A DNA stretch of 64,000 nt from Nitrospinaceae bacterium (GTDB lineage Bacteria > Nitrospinota > Nitrospinia > Nitrospinales > Nitrospinaceae), in the NCBI GenBank assembly GCA_024644405.1, contig JAHELC010000004.1:116324-180323 (forward strand), given 5' to 3'. Below, piece by piece: positions 27,709 to 36,814 of the stretch; position 1 is the first letter of the stretch, and each line of letters starts with the position of its first letter. The position numbers and the translations under genes are program-made. The notes below the pieces were generated by a model. That model had not been told where the DNA came from, did no database searches, and was given only the letters and a program-made list of their open reading frames with translations.

Positions 27709-30198
27709 CTATGGGATTTCGGAAGTGTTATTCCTCAGGTTTCCCAGCTTCTGTTTGAATTGTTCCGTCACAAAATTGGAATCATCGGTATTGGAAATGA
27801 TGTGGGGGGTGATGAACAGCATCAATTCCGTTTGATTGACAGCGGTGGAGCGAGTGCTGAACAGTCTTCCCAGCCAGGGAATATCCATCAGGAAGGGAAT
27901 CCCCTCCACGGTATCTGTTTTTGTGGTTCTGATCAATCCGCCCATCACCAGGACCTGATTGTCCTTGAGGACAACTTCGGTTTTCATGGTGCGCGTCGTG
28001 AAGGACGGTGTGGTGCCTCCTCCGGTTACAAATTCGGGTCCCAGATTGCTGATTTCCTGATCGATTTTCAAATTCACGAAATTATCAGAGTTGATCTTGG
28101 GAATAATACCCAGTTTGATGCCGACGCTTCGAAACTCGATGGTGCTTTGCGTCAAGGGTTGCCCGGCTGTCGGCGTGTTGATCGTGGAGCTTGATATCGG
28201 AATATCATCGGCAATGGAGATATTGGCCTCTTTGTTGTCCGAGGTAATCAGGATGGGATTGGATACAATATTGACCTTGGAATCGGATGCGAAGGCCTGG
28301 AGCAGTCCGATGAATCGGTCTTTTTGCTGAACAAAGAAACTGACGCCGGGGGCGAACAACGAGGTTGCCGTGTTGCTGATCTCCGCCCCCAGGGTGCTGG
28401 CCGAGGGCGCTCCGCCACCGCCTATTATTTTATCACCGTTGTTCACTCCTTTGTTTCCGGCGGTACCTTTCAAGGCCCATTCGATTCCGGTTCGGGTTTC
28501 ATCGTCAATCACCAAATCCAAAATTAAAACTTCGATCAGAACCTGCTGTGGCAGGAGATCCAGTTTTTTTATGATTTCCAGTATGACCGGATAATTTTTC
28601 GGCTCGGTTCTAATAATCAGGGAATTGGTGTCCACGTCTGGAATGATATGAACCTCCCCAACCAGATCGCTGTCGACACCCCCCTGGACTTTCAACGTCG
28701 ATTTTTGAATTGGAGATTTTGGCTTTGGCGTTTTTCCGGCATCTTTCTTTTGGCCGCTCCTTTGGGTCGGTTTGAGTTTCGGAGCGCCACCCAGAAGACC
28801 TCCCTTTTGTTTCTCTCCAAACAGGGTATTCAAGACACCCGACAGTTTCTCCGCTTCGGCGTTTTGAATGTAATAGACAAAGGTGCTGAGCTGACCGCTG
28901 GAGATAGGCTGATCCAGTTTTTCCACCCAAAAATCCACCCGCTCAATCACATCCTCCAGAGTACTGACCACCAGAATCGAATTGATGCGGGACAGAGGAA
29001 TAAACATCAGCGATTTTTTCAGGGAACTGCTGTATCCCATGGAGCCGAATATTTCATTCAATTCTTCAGCTACGACTTCAGGGTCTGAATGATTGATGGT
29101 GTAAAGCTGGATATCGGAAGAAGATATTTTGTCCGTATCCAACGCTTCCACCACATGGGTGATTTGCTTTGCCGAGGAAGCCAGGTCGATCAACATCAAT
29201 ATGTTGGTTTCAGGAACATCCAACAGGATTCCGTTTTTCGTTATCAAAGGGGCAATCGTTTTTTTTATGGTGGCCGCAGGAAGATTTTTCAGGGGGATCA
29301 GTTGAATCACCACCCGGTCCTTGTTGGGCACCCTGGTCTTGTTGCCGTAATGCAGATTCAAGGGTTTTTTGGAGGATTCCCGGATCGGGACGAATCGATA
29401 GAAATTCCCGCTTTTGACAACCGTGATTCCGTTGACCGCCAGTATCTGCTCAAACACCGAATACAAATCCCGGGTGGGAACTTTCCGGAAGGTTTGCAGG
29501 GTGATTTTTCCCTGAACCTTTCCCTCAATAATGTAATTGATCTTCAATAATTCACAAAAAGTGATAATGACTTCGTAGATATCGGTTTGCTCAAAATTCA
29601 ACGTCAGGTGCTTGGCCTGGACCAACTCCTGTGGAATCGGAGGTGTGGGATCAAACAGTCCCTGGGAATTCACTGTATCCGCTAAATCCCGCCTGTTAAG
29701 GACCACTTTACGTGTCGTTGATCTTTTCTTTTCAATGACCCGGGTGGATGCAGCCGAAATGAAAAAGCTCTGGTTGTTCCTGTCCTTGATGAGGTGCCAG
29801 GAAGTGTTGGGATCCGCTCCCTTGACCGTGCGAAGCAATTTGAATTTCTGATCCTGATAGGCAAAGGCGATTTGCTTGAACTTTGGGCCGGGCCCTTTAT
29901 AAAGAGGGGTTTTTTCTTCCATGACGACAACAAGTTGCTCAATGGCGAAAGTTTTCTTGTCCGAAAGGGAAGAAATATCCAGGCTGGGTGGGGTTCTATC
30001 CCGGCTTTCCAGATCCTGGATTTGGTTGGATCGAGCCGGTTTCTTTGTTCCCTGGTTCTGCCGGGCAGGGAGACGCATGGCGTCTATTGGATCAATATAT
30101 CCACTTTTTAACTGATCGATTGCGGTAGGCTTGTTGGAACAACTGTTCCACAAGAACGCCAGCATCAAAATAAATGTACAAACCAATATTCTAATCAT
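27709..30198 (-). CDS. gspD: Type II secretion secretin GspD with N-terminal SH3-like domain
   Basis: 829 aa outer-membrane channel subunit. A short leader (MIRILVCTFILMLAFLWNSC) may be a lipoprotein signal with an atypical lipobox. Residues about 65-140 look like a bacterial SH3 domain (VVMEEKTPLYKGPGPKFKQI), unusual in GspD. N0-N3 periplasmic domains follow (LNFEQTDIYEVIITFCELL; VIQLIPLKNLPAATIKKTI; YYIQNAEAEKLSGVLNTLFG), then the secretin core (VLIEVLILDLVIDDETRTG, VNIVSNPILITSDNKEA, VLMGGLIRTTKTDTVEGIPF). The start overlaps the gspM stop by 4 nt. It is the last gene of the gsp operon, whereas gspD usually follows gspC. Confidence 0.93.
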   Translation of the reverse strand: MIRILVCTFILMLAFLWNSCSNKPTAIDQLKSGYIDPIDAMRLPARQNQGTKKPARSNQIQDLESRDRTPPSLDISSLSDKKTFAIEQLVVVMEEKTPLYKGPGPKFKQIAFAYQDQKFKLLRTVKGADPNTSWHLIKDRNNQSFFISAASTRVIEKKRSTTRKVVLNRRDLADTVNSQGLFDPTPPIPQELVQAKHLTLNFEQTDIYEVIITFCELLKINYIIEGKVQGKITLQTFRKVPTRDLYSVFEQILAVNGITVVKSGNFYRFVPIRESSKKPLNLHYGNKTRVPNKDRVVIQLIPLKNLPAATIKKTIAPLITKNGILLDVPETNILMLIDLASSAKQITHVVEALDTDKISSSDIQLYTINHSDPEVVAEELNEIFGSMGYSSSLKKSLMFIPLSRINSILVVSTLEDVIERVDFWVEKLDQPISSGQLSTFVYYIQNAEAEKLSGVLNTLFGEKQKGGLLGGAPKLKPTQRSGQKKDAGKTPKPKSPIQKSTLKVQGGVDSDLVGEVHIIPDVDTNSLIIRTEPKNYPVILEIIKKLDLLPQQVLIEVLILDLVIDDETRTGIEWALKGTAGNKGVNNGDKIIGGGGAPSASTLGAEISNTATSLFAPGVSFFVQQKDRFIGLLQAFASDSKVNIVSNPILITSDNKEANISIADDIPISSSTINTPTAGQPLTQSTIEFRSVGIKLGIIPKINSDNFVNLKIDQEISNLGPEFVTGGGTTPSFTTRTMKTEVVLKDNQVLVMGGLIRTTKTDTVEGIPFLMDIPWLGRLFSTRSTAVNQTELMLFITPHIISNTDDSNFVTEQFKQKLGNLRNNTSEIP

Positions 30199-30776
30199 GT
30201 TGCTTTCAGTTTTTGCGGTTTTCTTTTTTTAATAAAACCATTCACCAGCAAACGCGATTCCAATTGCTCCGGCTCTTTTTTGTTGATCCTTCGGATCACC
30301 AGTTCTTCAATCACTAAAAATTTTTCATCATTCTCGATCAATCGGATAAAGCGAGATAATTTTTCGAGTGACGACTTGACGGTGATTCGCACGGGAACCG
30401 TCAGCAGATCCTCCACGTATTTCGTTTTTTCCGTCTTCACTTGAACCAGGCTGATGCGAGTCTTCCGGGCTTTGTCCTCCAATGATTTCTGTAAACCGGC
30501 CGCGGCCAAAGCTGGCTGAGAGGGCGACAAAAACAACTTTGTGAGTTGAACAGAGAGCGCCTGACTGGCCTGTTCTTTTTCCCGGTAATAAACAGTCTGA
30601 TTCAAGATTTCATGATATTTTGTAATAAAAAGAATTTTACTTTCAATTTGTTGCTCCTGCCCTTTTTGCTTCAGGTAAAGCGGCTCGCCGATATATTCGA
30701 CAAATCCATAAGTCAGTACCAGGGCGCCGGCCAGAGTCAAAACAATCTTTTCCCTTAAAGTACGGCTTTGTCTCAT
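30195..30776 (-). CDS. gspM: Type II secretion protein GspM-like
   Basis: 193 aa. One N-terminal membrane helix (KIVLTLAGALVLTYGFVEYI), then a coiled-coil stretch (LKQKGQEQQIESKILFITKYHEIL) and a small ferredoxin-like domain (VPVRITVKSSLEKLSRFIRLIENDEKFLVIEELVIRR-type layout). This matches GspM/PilO architecture, the inner-membrane platform subunit that pairs with GspL. It overlaps gspL by 4 nt upstream and gspD by 4 nt downstream, so translation of the three is coupled. Confidence 0.85.
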   Translation of the reverse strand: MRQSRTLREKIVLTLAGALVLTYGFVEYIGEPLYLKQKGQEQQIESKILFITKYHEILNQTVYYREKEQASQALSVQLTKLFLSPSQPALAAAGLQKSLEDKARKTRISLVQVKTEKTKYVEDLLTVPVRITVKSSLEKLSRFIRLIENDEKFLVIEELVIRRINKKEPEQLESRLLVNGFIKKRKPQKLKAT

Positions 30777-32233
30777 TCCAGGGGTTCCAGGGTTGATCGT
30801 ATCGTGAATCGTTTTCCAAGGGCTTGCGTGGTCACCGGACCCTTGAATTGGGTATTCTTTAAAAAATCTGATTTCTCCAGCAAGGGGATCAATTTAGAAG
30901 CTGATGCCGAATATCCCTGTACTTCCACCTGGTTTTGTTTGATTGAAATTCGGGTCACCCAGGTGTCTTTGGGCAGCTTGCGGGTTAATTCCTGAAGCAG
31001 TGGAAGTTTTAACGGTGACCGGCGTTCAATGGCATTCAAGGTCTCCGTATAGTCCGACAAGCTTGCATACTGTTGATCGAGCTGTTGCAACTTGGTGGCC
31101 AGGGGTTTAATCTCTTCCAATTGACGGTTTAAAGAGTTCAATGTACTTTCGTTTCGATAAGTTTGTCCCAGCAGCAGGCCCACAAAAACGGCGAGAATCA
31201 TTATTGAGAGAACGACTGTGGATTTCCAAACCGATTTCCTTTTTTCGTTAGGTTGGGACTGGGGGTGGAGATTCAGCTCGATCGGATCCTTGAGAACCGG
31301 CCGCAGGCAATGTCCGAGAGACGTCAGCTGGAAAGACGGTGTAAAGTTTACTGGAGAATCCTTCTTTAAAAAAGTGGGTAACACGGCTTCGACAGTGACT
31401 CCGGTTTGGGTTTGAAGAGCGGACACCAGAGCTTCCGCTCCCTGTCCCCCTCCAAAGAAGTTGATTGTTGTGATCGATTCTCCATTTTCCAGGGATTTGC
31501 ACCCGTACAGGGTGGATTCGAGAAGTTCCGTTAGAAAATCGGCAAAATGCGTACTTACTGGATCCGTCAGTGATCTGGGCGGATCGTGATGAAAGAACAT
31601 CTTTTTAAATTCCTTGTCGGGAATCGGCGCACTGCGGCTGGTAATCAGGGTTTTTCCTTTAATCAGGGAAATTTCCACCCAAGTGGAGCTGACATCCACG
31701 AGGGCCTGGAGTTTTGAGCCGAGTTTTTCGTTCTGATGCAGCAGGTTCATCTGGCTGGACAGCGATATGTCCACGGCATCCGGTGCCAGCACCGCTAAGG
31801 CCAGCAGTTGAAGATACCTCTCCACCCGTTCTTTTTTTGTGGCGGCCGCTATGACATGATTCCGGTTGGGAGTTATCGGTGTCACGTGATAGGAAACGTT
31901 CATCGATTCCAACGGAAATGCGAAATGTCTGTCCATCTCCAGCTGAATCATCGAGTCCAGTGCCTGTGCGTCTGCGGTCGGGACGTCGAAGGATTGCACG
32001 GTGATGTATTGGCGCGGCAGGCTCAGGAAAACTTCTTTGGGGTTTGCTTTTCCTGTTTTGAGGAAATCACTCAGCTCCTGCACCAAAAGATCTCCGGTTT
32101 CTTCGTCCCCCTGCTCCGGATACAGCCGGAACCAATGAGAGCGGACAATACCCACCCCACGCCATGATCTTGCCACAAGAGTCAGGGCGGCGTATTCGTC
32201 GCGGATATCAATGCCCAGATATTGTTCGGTCAA
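30773..32233 (-). CDS. gspL: Type II secretion protein GspL-like (PilM/PilN-type fusion)
   Basis: 486 aa. Residues 1 to about 320 form an actin-like cytoplasmic domain (YLGIDIRDEYAALTLV, QALDSMIQLEMDRHFAFPLE, INFFGGGQGAEALVSAL), as in PilM and the N-terminal half of GspL. A single membrane helix follows (about 335-357, VVLSIMILAVFVGLLLGQTY), then a coiled coil and a periplasmic domain resembling PilN (LTRKLPKDTWVTRISIKQNQ). It recruits the GspE ATPase to the inner-membrane platform. The gene starts 5 bp after gspK and overlaps gspM by 4 nt. Confidence 0.87.
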   Translation of the reverse strand: MTEQYLGIDIRDEYAALTLVARSWRGVGIVRSHWFRLYPEQGDEETGDLLVQELSDFLKTGKANPKEVFLSLPRQYITVQSFDVPTADAQALDSMIQLEMDRHFAFPLESMNVSYHVTPITPNRNHVIAAATKKERVERYLQLLALAVLAPDAVDISLSSQMNLLHQNEKLGSKLQALVDVSSTWVEISLIKGKTLITSRSAPIPDKEFKKMFFHHDPPRSLTDPVSTHFADFLTELLESTLYGCKSLENGESITTINFFGGGQGAEALVSALQTQTGVTVEAVLPTFLKKDSPVNFTPSFQLTSLGHCLRPVLKDPIELNLHPQSQPNEKRKSVWKSTVVLSIMILAVFVGLLLGQTYRNESTLNSLNRQLEEIKPLATKLQQLDQQYASLSDYTETLNAIERRSPLKLPLLQELTRKLPKDTWVTRISIKQNQVEVQGYSASASKLIPLLEKSDFLKNTQFKGPVTTQALGKRFTIRSTLEPLE

Positions 32234-32238
32234 ACCGT

Positions 32239-33285
32239 TTATCTCCGAATGAAATTATCGTTCCAATAGCGGGTCAACAAGCTGGCCTTGTCTCCCGTTT
32301 GCTGCTTTTCAATAATCGCCACAATCGTATGCTGCGTCGGGCTGTGCTCAAATGTTCCTGTCGCTTCGATTTTGAAATGAGTGGACTTCGACTGGTTGTA
32401 CCAGCCGCGTTCCTCTTTTTTTTCAAGAATCTCATCGACCTGGTTTTCGGGATACATGATTTCCAATACTGCCCGTTCTGCGGTATTGGGATTGAATTGA
32501 GACACCCCCTGCGTGGTGAATATCCGGGCCAGCCCGGGAGCATTCTCCGCGTCCGACGATTCCTGCGATTGGTATTCTTCCGAACCATAAAAAATTTCGG
32601 GAGTGACGCCTCGAACTTTCAATAATTCTTCCAGGCTGTCCAGCGGTCCGTTCTTGGCGGAATACGCTGGGGACAGTCCCTCGTAATAATCCGACTCGGC
32701 GCCATTGACCCGGTGCCGGTCATCTTTGTCGATCCAGTCCAGAATCGAGTCGACGATGGTATCTCTATCCGAACCCAGCGGCAGTCCATTCGCGGCCAAG
32801 GCTTTAATCAAGACGTCCCGGGAAGCAGTGTTGATATTGATCTTCCCGTTTTCATCCCGAATCGTATAATGAATGAAACCTTTGCCCAGAGGCAGTTCTG
32901 TTCTTGGCGGCGGTTCCGGCGCTTCCAGTTCGAGTTCCTGCTGGTCCGGTTTCGCGCCCGGCACTCCGCTGGGTTGCAACGTCTGTACGGTGTTCGGTGG
33001 TGCAATGTTACCGGCTTCGTTGGTCCCGGATGCGACGGGGCCGAAAATAAATCCCTTTTCCTCAGTCCGGGAATGGAACTGGGCATCGGAAAGAATTTCA
33101 GCCTGCGCCAGGTTCATGCCCGCCTTCGCAAGGTAATAGGTTTCTACATCCTCCTTGAAATTCCGAGTGGTGTTGACTTCGGTTTTCATCGACAGGGCAA
33201 ATTCCGTACCCAGGGCGATGAGCAGAACCATCACCCAAAGAACCAAAATGAGTGCAATGCCGCTTTCATTATTCCCCGGTCGCAT
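32239..33285 (-). CDS. gspK: Type II secretion minor pseudopilin GspK
   Basis: 348 aa from ATG 33285, which has AGGA 6 nt upstream; the frame also has an earlier ATG at 33315. Prepilin-like N terminus GNNESGIALILVLWVMVLLIALGTEF, with glycine before the cleavage site. The large globular domain carries a typical GspK helix-hairpin motif region (INTASRDVLIKALAANGLPL, DSILDWIDKDDRHRVNGAE) and a second copy near SQFNPNTAERAVLEIMYPEN. GspK caps the pseudopilus tip with GspI and GspJ. The first 17 nt overlap gspJ. Confidence 0.9.
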   Translation of the reverse strand: MRPGNNESGIALILVLWVMVLLIALGTEFALSMKTEVNTTRNFKEDVETYYLAKAGMNLAQAEILSDAQFHSRTEEKGFIFGPVASGTNEAGNIAPPNTVQTLQPSGVPGAKPDQQELELEAPEPPPRTELPLGKGFIHYTIRDENGKININTASRDVLIKALAANGLPLGSDRDTIVDSILDWIDKDDRHRVNGAESDYYEGLSPAYSAKNGPLDSLEELLKVRGVTPEIFYGSEEYQSQESSDAENAPGLARIFTTQGVSQFNPNTAERAVLEIMYPENQVDEILEKKEERGWYNQSKSTHFKIEATGTFEHSPTQHTIVAIIEKQQTGDKASLLTRYWNDNFIRR

Positions 33286-34135
33286 CGCTTTCCTCTTCTT
33301 CCTCGTATCTCTCAAACATCATTCCCGCTTGAATGGGTATGACTGTGGGAGGCAATTCCACCTTATCCGGTTCCAGACCTCCCTCAGAGGAGGCCGGTTT
33401 CCTAAGGCCGACCGAAACCTCTACGGCTCTCGGCAGGCGAATCGGTTCCCGGCTTTCCCCTATGCCGGTATCACCACCACTATTACTTTTAAAATCAAAG
33501 GGTTCCGTTATAATTTTATCGGTCCATTCGCCAGAAACCTTTATCGGTTTTTCACCGGCGGGACCCGATGAATTTTCTTCTTCCGATATTTCATAGTAGT
33601 ACCGGAATTTCAAATAAGCCACATCTTGTGCTATGCGAAGGGTTTGGCCCGTTTCCAACTCCGGAGAATCCTGCTCGAAAAAGTTTTTTGGGGAAAAATT
33701 GCGCTCGTTCAGCAGGATTTCCAGCGAACCGGTGTTTTCATCTTTTTGCAGATAAAAACGGACTTCATGCATCCAGGGCGAGGAATTGCCTCCCATGAGT
33801 TTTTCGCCGAAGGTGACGAACCTCAGCGATTCCGGCTTGCCTTCGAAGGCGAGAATTTTAGAAGTGGCTGTCTTTACTTCATCCTCATCCGGCAGGAGGG
33901 ATTCGGAATCGGCCGGCACAAAGATGAGGTGTGTTGAACGCAGAGTGGTATTCAACCGTTCGTGAAGCACCCGCAGGCGTTGATGAAGATCGGATTTTTG
34001 AGTCCCTGCCTCACGCGATGCCGTGGCCAGGCGAACCGCCATGAGACAGGCCGTCACCAACACCGCGACCATCGCCAGCGAGATTATCAGCTCCAGCAGG
34101 GTGAAGCCCGACTCGGTTTTTACCCTTCGCTTCAT
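33269..34135 (-). CDS. gspJ: Type II secretion minor pseudopilin GspJ
   Basis: 288 aa. Type IV prepilin signal KTESGFTLLELIISLAMVAVL: basic leader, cleavage after glycine, glutamate at position 5 of the mature protein. The remainder is a beta-rich minor pseudopilin domain (SLEILLNERNF; VAYLKFRYYYEISEE). The C-terminal tail is unusually long and acidic (RYEEEEESDATGE). The start overlaps gspI by 4 nt and the end overlaps gspK. Confidence 0.88.
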   Translation of the reverse strand: MKRRVKTESGFTLLELIISLAMVAVLVTACLMAVRLATASREAGTQKSDLHQRLRVLHERLNTTLRSTHLIFVPADSESLLPDEDEVKTATSKILAFEGKPESLRFVTFGEKLMGGNSSPWMHEVRFYLQKDENTGSLEILLNERNFSPKNFFEQDSPELETGQTLRIAQDVAYLKFRYYYEISEEENSSGPAGEKPIKVSGEWTDKIITEPFDFKSNSGGDTGIGESREPIRLPRAVEVSVGLRKPASSEGGLEPDKVELPPTVIPIQAGMMFERYEEEEESDATGE

Positions 34136-34629
34136 GGGGACTCCGAAGGATTGAGGTTCTTGATTTTCGGCGCCTCAGGTGCTTTCGGCGGAGTGGGGGC
34201 CGCCAGTAAAGAGGACTCCAATTGGTTGGCCGGGGCGGCATGGGTTTCCCCCCGGGTTTTCAGGGACACCAACTCCACCTCTTTTTCCTGGTCTCCATCC
34301 TGCCAATAGACCCGCAATGATACTTGCTCGATTAGTATGCGGGCCTCTTCATTATTCAATGCGGACTCATACGGAAGAACTTCCAACTGCCAGCGATAAC
34401 TTTCCTGGTCTTCAAAGGCACCTTCGCCGATATCGGATTTGAAACCATCCATTTCCAATTGGGAGAATTTCTGTTGCGCCAGGTAAACTCCGTTCAAATA
34501 CCGGTCGGCCTGCGTGGCCTGGTTTATGGATCCCGAAAACATTTGAACCAGTGTCAGGATCACTGTCGTTAGAATAGTCAGGGAGATGATGATTTCCAGA
34601 AGGGTGAACCCCTTTTCGTTAGAAAGCAT
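34132..34629 (-). CDS. gspI: Type II secretion minor pseudopilin GspI
   Basis: 165 aa. Prepilin signal NEKGFTLLEIIISLTILTTVI with a very short leader. The body is consistent with GspI (LAQQKFSQLEMDGFKSDIGE, a glutamate-rich segment and YRWQLEVLPYES). The C-terminal 35 residues are rich in A and P (APTPPKAPEAPKI), an extension not typical of the family. Overlaps gspH and gspJ. Confidence 0.88.
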   Translation of the reverse strand: MLSNEKGFTLLEIIISLTILTTVILTLVQMFSGSINQATQADRYLNGVYLAQQKFSQLEMDGFKSDIGEGAFEDQESYRWQLEVLPYESALNNEEARILIEQVSLRVYWQDGDQEKEVELVSLKTRGETHAAPANQLESSLLAAPTPPKAPEAPKIKNLNPSESP

Positions 34630-35146
34630 GATTCAGGTAGGGTTTGCCCGTAACGGGGTCGATGGTTAACACAAAGGACGGGGCGTCGGTATCGGCATCC
34701 GAGGGCTCAAGAAAGATCTTTCCGCCGCTGGTGGTTCCCAGCGGATAGAACGTGACGGAAAAAATACCACCGCTCCACGATTCCTCGCCGTCATCGAATT
34801 CGCGGAATTGGATCGTCCGGTCCAGCTCCATCACTTTCGAGCTTTCTTCTGTTTTGGGGTCGACCACCCAGTATTGGTCTTGATCGATATTTCCCTGGAA
34901 GACCAAAGATGTTTTTTTCGCAACCGCCTGGCTGCGGGCCGAGGCCAGCATCGACGTCAATTTGTGGACCGAAGAAACGCCTTGCATCCGGTCCAGCGTG
35001 GTCATAACGAACGGAGTGACCAGAGCTATAATCAGCCCGATCATGACCAGCACGGCAATTGCCTCAATCAGCGTAAAGCCTCTTTCCTTCAGCTGACGCA
35101 GGCAGAAATTATTCAAAGTTTTTCCAGCTGACAATATCGAGGTCAT
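34619..35146 (-). CDS. gspH: Type II secretion pseudopilin GspH
   Basis: 175 aa from ATG 35146. The prepilin signal is KERGFTLIEAIAVLVMIGLII. A GspH-type domain follows (LTSMLASARSQAVAKKTSLVF and the C-terminal FYPLGTTSGGKIFLE pattern). The frame opens farther upstream to 35200 inside gspG, and GTG 35155 is an alternative start; ATG 35146 is preceded by GAAGG only 2 nt away, so the start is uncertain. Overlaps gspG by about 38 nt and gspI by 11 nt. Confidence 0.85.
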   Translation of the reverse strand: MTSILSAGKTLNNFCLRQLKERGFTLIEAIAVLVMIGLIIALVTPFVMTTLDRMQGVSSVHKLTSMLASARSQAVAKKTSLVFQGNIDQDQYWVVDPKTEESSKVMELDRTIQFREFDDGEESWSGGIFSVTFYPLGTTSGGKIFLEPSDADTDAPSFVLTIDPVTGKPYLNHAF

Positions 35147-35531
35147 TGCCTTCACCGCCTTCGGCGTTATCCGCGCCATAGGAAACCAGGTCATAATCAC
35201 CGTGATCTCCAGGAGATTTATAGTGATACTCGTTTCCCCACGGGTCCTTTGGAAGTTCTTTTTTGAGATAGGATTGGATGGCTTTCAAGCCTTCCTCACT
35301 GGAGGGGTACTTGCCCTTTTCCAACCGGTACAGATCGAGGCCCTGGCCCAGAAGTTCGATCTGGGTTTGGGCATCCACCTGATTGGCGCGATCGACATGA
35401 CCGAAAAACTTTGGAACAACCCAGGCCATAATAATCGCAATGATGGTGATGACCACAAGAATTTCCAGCAGGGTAAAGCCCCTGGAGTTGCCAAGGCTGA
35501 GTGGAATAGATGTTTGTTTTGCCTGAGGCAT
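35109..35531 (-). CDS. gspG: Type II secretion major pseudopilin GspG
   Basis: 140 aa. Prepilin signal NSRGFTLLEILVVITIIAIIM. The mature domain has the hallmarks of the major pseudopilin: QIELLGQGLDLYRLEKGKYPS, SEEGLKAIQSYLKKELPKDPWGNEY and the calcium-loop region DYDLVSYGADNAEGGEGNDLDIVSW. It is the main building block of the pseudopilus piston. It lies 36 bp after gspF. Confidence 0.95.
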   Translation of the reverse strand: MPQAKQTSIPLSLGNSRGFTLLEILVVITIIAIIMAWVVPKFFGHVDRANQVDAQTQIELLGQGLDLYRLEKGKYPSSEEGLKAIQSYLKKELPKDPWGNEYHYKSPGDHGDYDLVSYGADNAEGGEGNDLDIVSWKNFE

Positions 35532-35567
35532 GAGTCCTCCCTTAAAGACGTCAGTGGTTCGCTTTAT

Positions 35568-36800
35568 TTACATGATTAAATCTGTGACTGAAAACATTCC
35601 AAGAAAAATCGAAAATACAATAAAAATAACGGTTCCCCCAACTGAGAGAAGCAAAAAAGGTCCCAACATTGCCAGGGCCCGGCGAATGGCATTGTCTACT
35701 TCCTTGTCATAGGTATCCGCTACTTTAATCAACATGTCCTCCAGTTCGCCCGTTTCCTCGCCGACCACGATCATGTGCACCGCGAGAGGGGGGAAAGTGT
35801 CCGCTTTCTGCAGGGAACGGGAAATTCCCTGTCCGCTTTTCAATCCTTCCTGAAGCGGTGCTATTGCCGTGGCAATAACACGATTGTTGATGACGCTTTG
35901 AACAACATTCAAAGCCTGCAACACGGGGACTCCGCTATTCAGCAATGTGGCCATGGTTCGTGAAAATCGTGACATTTCAATTTTACGAACCAGATCGCCG
36001 AAAATCGGGAGTTTCAATACCAATTTATCCCAATAGTATTTTCCGATGGGACTTTTTGCGTAAACTATGAAAGCAATCAGGATGAATACCGATACGGCCC
36101 CTATCATCCACCAGTTGTGAACTAAAAAATTGCTGAGGTTCAGAAGAATCATGGTGACAAAGGGAATTGCGTTGCCTTTATCTTCGAAAATAGATGAAAA
36201 TTTTGGCACCACAAAGATCATTAAAAATAAAATGGCACCACCCCCGAAAGAAATTAGGATGGCAGGGTAGATCATGGCGTTGACAATTTTACTTTTAGTA
36301 TCCTGGACCCTTTCCAGAAAATCACCCAGGCGCATCAAAACGCTGTCCAGAACCCCTCCCAATTCACCGGCGCGAATGATGTTGACATACATTTTTGAAA
36401 AGACTTCGGGGTAGGCTGCCAGGGCATCGGCAAAACTGCTTCCACCGTGTACCCGCTTTTGAATGTCCTGGAACGTTTCCCGTGCTTTTTCTTTTTCGGT
36501 CAGCCGGGTGGTAATGGACAGGCTCTTGTCTAAAGTCAATTTGGAGGATGTCAGAGTCGCTAATTGCTGGGTAAAGCTCATCAGTTCCTTGGCGGAAATT
36601 TTTGAAAAGGGGGAAGTCAGGGAATCTTGAAGGCTCAATCCCTTAAAAAAGGAATTGTCCGGTTCTTCCTGCGTCACCTTGATTGGAAAATAATTCAGGC
36701 CGCGGACTTTTTGAACGGCGACCCGGTAATCGGGGGCATCGAGGTCCCCCTCGATGATTCTCCCTTCCGTGTCGGTTGCCTGATAAAAATAAGTTGCCAT
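35568..36800 (-). CDS. gspF: Type II secretion inner-membrane protein GspF
   Basis: 410 aa. Two repeats of the T2SF domain. The first follows an N-terminal cytoplasmic segment (YQATDTEGRIIEGDLDA) and includes FTQQLATLTSSKLTLDKSL, the second FSRTMATLLNSGVPVLQALNVV. Three membrane helices: about 170-192 (AMIYPAILISFGGGAILFLMIF), about 225-245 and at the C terminus (LGPFLLLSVGGTVIFIVFSI). It is the platform protein coupled to the GspE ATPase. 14 bp separate it from gspE. Confidence 0.94.
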   Translation of the reverse strand: MATYFYQATDTEGRIIEGDLDAPDYRVAVQKVRGLNYFPIKVTQEEPDNSFFKGLSLQDSLTSPFSKISAKELMSFTQQLATLTSSKLTLDKSLSITTRLTEKEKARETFQDIQKRVHGGSSFADALAAYPEVFSKMYVNIIRAGELGGVLDSVLMRLGDFLERVQDTKSKIVNAMIYPAILISFGGGAILFLMIFVVPKFSSIFEDKGNAIPFVTMILLNLSNFLVHNWWMIGAVSVFILIAFIVYAKSPIGKYYWDKLVLKLPIFGDLVRKIEMSRFSRTMATLLNSGVPVLQALNVVQSVINNRVIATAIAPLQEGLKSGQGISRSLQKADTFPPLAVHMIVVGEETGELEDMLIKVADTYDKEVDNAIRRALAMLGPFLLLSVGGTVIFIVFSIFLGMFSVTDLIM

Positions 36801-36814
36801 GCGCGAATGTCCGG